Positions 61,199 through 64,000 of a stretch of DNA of 64,000 nucleotides are shown here, piece after piece. Positions within the stretch are counted from its first letter, which is position 1. Each line of letters begins with the position of its first letter. The notes beneath the pieces were generated by a model, which saw only the letters and a program-made list of their open reading frames with translations, searched no databases and had not been told where the DNA came from. Source of the DNA: Lachnospiraceae bacterium UBA5895 (GTDB lineage: Bacteria > Bacillota > Clostridia > Lachnospirales > Lachnospiraceae); assembly GCA_002431915.1 (NCBI GenBank), contig DJEP01000022.1, positions 17,325 through 81,324 of the forward strand, in the 5' to 3' direction. The position numbers and the translations under genes are program-made.

Positions 61199-61272
61199 TA
61201 TTCGAGGTTCAGTAATCTTATGAGCAGACTAATTTCAATTGCGTGGATACGCAGAAAGAGAGGAATAAGATT

Positions 61273-62274
61273 ATGAAGAAGAGAATTTTGGCAGTAGTAC
61301 TTACCGCAGTTATGGCAATGGGTGCCCTCACCGGATGTGGCAGCACCGGAAGCAAAGACAACTACACCATCGGTATTATGCAGTACGCCGTACACGGTTC
61401 CCTGGACAACTGTAGAGAGGGATTTTTACAGGGACTTGCCGAGGAAGGTATTGTAGAGGGTGAGAATCTGACCATTGAATATGTCAATGCACAGGCAGAC
61501 AACGGAACCTCCGCCATGACCGCCAGCAATTTCGTAAGTAAGAAAGTAGATATGATCTGTGCCATCGCAACTCCCTGCGCCATGGCAGCTTACAATGCAA
61601 CCATGAATACTGACATTCCCGTGATCTACACCGCAGTATCCGATCCCGTGGAGGCAGGTCTGGCTAATGAGGACGGCACTCCCGTAGGCAACATCACCGG
61701 TACGTCCGATGCTCTGGCAGTAGATGCACAGCTGAAAATGATCCGTGAGGTACTTCCCGAAGCGAAGACCATCGGTATCATCTATACCACCAGCGAGGCT
61801 AACTCCATCAGCACCATTGCAGAGTACAAGGCTCTGGCAGGTAACTACGGATTTGAGATCGTGGACAGTGGTGTTACCGCAATGTCTGAAGTAGCGCTGG
61901 CAGCGGCGGATATCGCATCCAAGGTAGACTGCATCACCAACCTGACCGACAACACTGTAGTAAGTGCATTGCAGACCGTACTGGATGAGGCCAACAAGGC
62001 AGGCATCCCCGTATTCGGTTCCGAGGTAGAGCAGGTCAAGGCAGGCTGTGTGGCATCCATGGGGCTGGAGTATATCGAACTTGGTAAGCAGACCGGTAAG
62101 ATGGCAGCAAGAGTCCTGAAGGGAGAGGTAAAGGCTTCCGAACTGAATTTTGAAGTCATCTCCGAGCCCAGTCTGTATGTGAACTTCGCAGCAGCAGAGA
62201 AGATCAATCTGGAACTTCCCGAGAATTACAAGACCGATGCTTACCAGTCCTTTGATGAGATCGTAGTACAGTAA
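61273..62274 (+). CDS. trpX: Tryptophan ABC transporter substrate-binding lipoprotein
   Basis: The 333-residue lipoprotein (lipobox LTGC, Cys about residue 20) belongs to the ABC_sub_bind/TrpX family: YTIGIMQYAVHGSLDNCREGF, TIEYVNAQAD, IPVIYTAVSDPVEAGL, GNITGTSDAL. It would capture tryptophan (or a closely related aromatic compound) outside the cell. ATG at 61273 has GAGAGG nine bases before it. The Trp T-box upstream and the permease and ATPase downstream fix the assignment. Confidence 0.9.
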   Translation: MKKRILAVVLTAVMAMGALTGCGSTGSKDNYTIGIMQYAVHGSLDNCREGFLQGLAEEGIVEGENLTIEYVNAQADNGTSAMTASNFVSKKVDMICAIATPCAMAAYNATMNTDIPVIYTAVSDPVEAGLANEDGTPVGNITGTSDALAVDAQLKMIREVLPEAKTIGIIYTTSEANSISTIAEYKALAGNYGFEIVDSGVTAMSEVALAAADIASKVDCITNLTDNTVVSALQTVLDEANKAGIPVFGSEVEQVKAGCVASMGLEYIELGKQTGKMAARVLKGEVKASELNFEVISEPSLYVNFAAAEKINLELPENYKTDAYQSFDEIVVQ

Positions 62275-62331
62275 AAGGCATCCGGGTTTTACAGGCTATC
62301 GTAATATAGTAATAGAAAGGCGAGACATTTT

Positions 62332-63213
62332 ATGGCACTATTATTAAGCGTACTGGAACAAGGAATGATCTACGGCATCCTGGCACTGGGTGTCTACATT
62401 ACCTATAAAATACTGGATTTCCCGGATCTTACGGTAGATGGCAGCTTCCCCTTTGGGGCTGCCATCACTGTGCGTCTGATCAACGGTTTCGGTGTCCCGG
62501 CGATCCTCACACTTCCCATTGCATTTTTAGGCGGAGCGCTGGTGGGCATCTGTACCGGACTGATCCATGTAAAATTGAAAGTAAGAGACTTGCTCTCCGG
62601 TATCATCATGATGACTGGTCTGTATACCATCAATCTGTGGGTGGCAGGCTCCGGTTATGTGGCTATTTTCGATAAGGAAAACATCTTCAACAACAGTTTT
62701 GTGAACAGCATTACCCCGTCCTTTTTAGCGAATTTCAAAAATGTGATCATTATTTTCCTGATCACTATGGTGGCAAAATATCTGTTAGACTGGTATATGA
62801 GCACCAAGTCCGGCTTTCTGCTCCGGGCAGTCGGTGACAATGACACCATCGTTACCAGCCTCGGTGTGGACAAGGGACTGGTGAAGATCGTGGGATTGTC
62901 CATTGCCAACGGTCTGGTATCCTTGAGCGGCTGTATCTATGCACAGCAGCAGAGAAGCTTTGAAATATCTATCGGCACCGGTGCGGTTGTCATTGGTCTG
63001 GCCAGTGTTATCATCGGTACCAGCCTGTTCAAGAAGGTAACATTCTTCCGTGTGACCAGCAGTGTTGTCGTAGGTTCCATTCTGTATAAGGCATGTGTGG
63101 CTGTTGCCATGTTCGCAGGCATCAACCCCAACGCTATCAAGCTGATCACAGCCGTCCTGTTCCTGATCATTCTGGTGATCAGCATGGACAGAAAGAAGGT
63201 GAAAGCATGCTAG
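62332..63213 (+). CDS. trpY: Tryptophan ABC transporter permease
   Basis: The 293-residue permease of the BPD_transp_2 (LivH-like) class has eight or nine membrane segments, starting LLLSVLEQGMIYGILALGVYITYKILDFPDLTVDG, a hallmark of this transporter group, and containing LRAVGDNDTIVTSLGVD. AAAGGCGAG precedes the ATG. Its last seven bases overlap the start of the ATPase gene. Confidence 0.9.
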   Translation: MALLLSVLEQGMIYGILALGVYITYKILDFPDLTVDGSFPFGAAITVRLINGFGVPAILTLPIAFLGGALVGICTGLIHVKLKVRDLLSGIIMMTGLYTINLWVAGSGYVAIFDKENIFNNSFVNSITPSFLANFKNVIIIFLITMVAKYLLDWYMSTKSGFLLRAVGDNDTIVTSLGVDKGLVKIVGLSIANGLVSLSGCIYAQQQRSFEISIGTGAVVIGLASVIIGTSLFKKVTFFRVTSSVVVGSILYKACVAVAMFAGINPNAIKLITAVLFLIILVISMDRKKVKAC

Positions 63214-63980
63214 AGCTTATCAATATTAACAAGAATTATAATCCCGGTTCGGTCAATGAGTTGTGTCTGTTCAAGGATTTTAACCTTACGGTAAAGGACG
63301 GTGAATTCGTATCCGTCGTAGGAAGTAACGGTTCCGGTAAGACTTCCATGTTGAACATCATCTGCGGAAGCATTGCGGTGGACAGCGGCAAGATCCTGAT
63401 CCACGGAGAAGATATTACGAGACAGAAGGACTATATTCGTCAGCGCCGGATCGGCAGAGTGTACCAGGATCCTTCCAAGGGAACCTGCCCCAGTATGACG
63501 ATCTTAGAGAATATGTCCATTGCAGAGAATAAGGGCAAGCCTTATAATCTCGGACGTGGTGTGAATAAGGCAAAGCTGGAAGAGTATCGTGAGATGCTGC
63601 GTCCCCTGAATTTGGGACTGGAGGATAAGATGGGCGTGCAGGTCGGCTCCCTCTCCGGAGGACAGAGACAGGCGCTGGCGCTGCTCATGGCGACCATGAC
63701 ACCCATCGATTTCCTGATTCTGGATGAGCACACCGCTGCGCTGGATCCCAAGACCGCGGAGATCATCATGGAACTCACCGACCAGGTCGTGAAGGAGAAG
63801 AAAGTGACTACCATTATGGTTACCCACAATCTCCGCTACGCCGTGGAATACGGCAACCGCCTGATCATGATGCATGAAGGAAAAGCCATCCTCGACAAAG
63901 CCGGGGAAGAGAAGAAGACTATCAACACCGAAGAAATTATGGCAATCTTCAACCGCATCAGCGTGGAATGTGGTAACTAA
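63207..63980 (+). CDS. trpZ: Tryptophan ABC transporter ATP-binding protein
   Basis: The 257-residue ATPase has Walker A GSNGSGKTSM (about 40-49), Q-loop RVYQDPSKGTCPS, signature LSGGQRQALAL, Walker B FLILDEHTAALDP and the H-loop VTHNLRYA. It energises uptake with TrpX and TrpY. ATG at 63207 overlaps the trpY stop, with AAGGTG upstream. The last 20 bases of the window hold no further feature. Confidence 0.92.
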   Translation: MLELININKNYNPGSVNELCLFKDFNLTVKDGEFVSVVGSNGSGKTSMLNIICGSIAVDSGKILIHGEDITRQKDYIRQRRIGRVYQDPSKGTCPSMTILENMSIAENKGKPYNLGRGVNKAKLEEYREMLRPLNLGLEDKMGVQVGSLSGGQRQALALLMATMTPIDFLILDEHTAALDPKTAEIIMELTDQVVKEKKVTTIMVTHNLRYAVEYGNRLIMMHEGKAILDKAGEEKKTINTEEIMAIFNRISVECGN

Positions 63981-64000
63981 ATGGAGAGTTAGTGAAATAA

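Noticed and set aside
1..64000. CRISPR array, prophage or rRNA operon
   Set aside because: No regularly spaced identical repeats, phage structural genes or rRNA sequences were seen.

Overview
The window is a chromosome segment of a low-to-mid GC Gram-positive anaerobe, most likely a member of the Lachnospiraceae (Clostridia). The grounds are strong AGGAGG ribosome sites, consensus sigma-A promoters with 17-bp spacers, a dgt-dnaG-rpoD block, a polyphosphate block (DUF815 ATPase, ppx, ppk1), a Gx-transporter/NusG-II/apbE group, C_GCAxxG_C_C and DUF5050 proteins, class A RNase P RNA and a tryptophan T-box in front of trpXYZ. I do not assert a genus.

Layout. 0-2.5 kb: Gx transporter and NusG-II genes (minus), divergent apbE lipoprotein, ArsR-type metal sensor. 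2.5-5 kb: DUF5050 protein and pheA. 5-11.4 kb: DUF815 ATPase, ppx, ppk1, maf and a HAD phosphatase. 12-18.3 kb: a rearranged division/cell-wall cluster (murD, ftsW, murA, divIB, ftsZ). 18.3-23.3 kb: a flippase-like membrane protein, ftsH, and a solute-binding-protein gene that has lost its 5' end. 23.4-29 kb: an AT-richer accessory stretch with a 19-codon gene, a DUF4143-type ATPase lacking its P-loop, a PD-(D/E)XK-like orphan, an ArAE/FUSC exporter, an MNT-HEPN pair, tRNA-Leu(AAG) and a RelE-type pair. 29-38.8 kb: C_GCAxxG_C_C protein, a small lipoprotein, a membrane protein with a TetR regulator, fucO, a homocysteine methyltransferase/MTHFR fusion, a FliD-C-like protein, tRNA-Leu(CAG), and an acyltransferase/DUF6320/esterase group. 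38.8-45.3 kb: dgt, dnaG, rpoD, trmK and a uridine-kinase-family gene. 45.5-53.6 kb: glycosyltransferase-like membrane protein, rnpB, trypsin-like lipoprotein, two CobW-type GTPases, a membrane protein, a ZIP transporter and ylmH. 53.6-60.8 kb: CmpB-type membrane protein, a secreted protein behind a promoter with a G10 spacer tract, an O-antigen-ligase-like protein and a two-component system. 60.8-64 kb: T-box(Trp) and trpXYZ.

The two observations I would follow first are these. (1) A family of intergenic elements with TAACTATTCAGA terminal inverted repeats occurs five times. Internal stem arms differ between copies while each copy stays self-complementary, so paired structure seems to be conserved rather than primary sequence. 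(2) The promoter of the secreted protein at 54.8 kb has ten consecutive G residues inside its 17-bp spacer, the arrangement of a phase-variable promoter. Other points of interest are a CobW-GTPase/ZIP zinc-handling neighbourhood in which one GTPase carries a YcgQ-like C-terminus, an orphan FliD-C-like gene, and several truncated or gutted genes.
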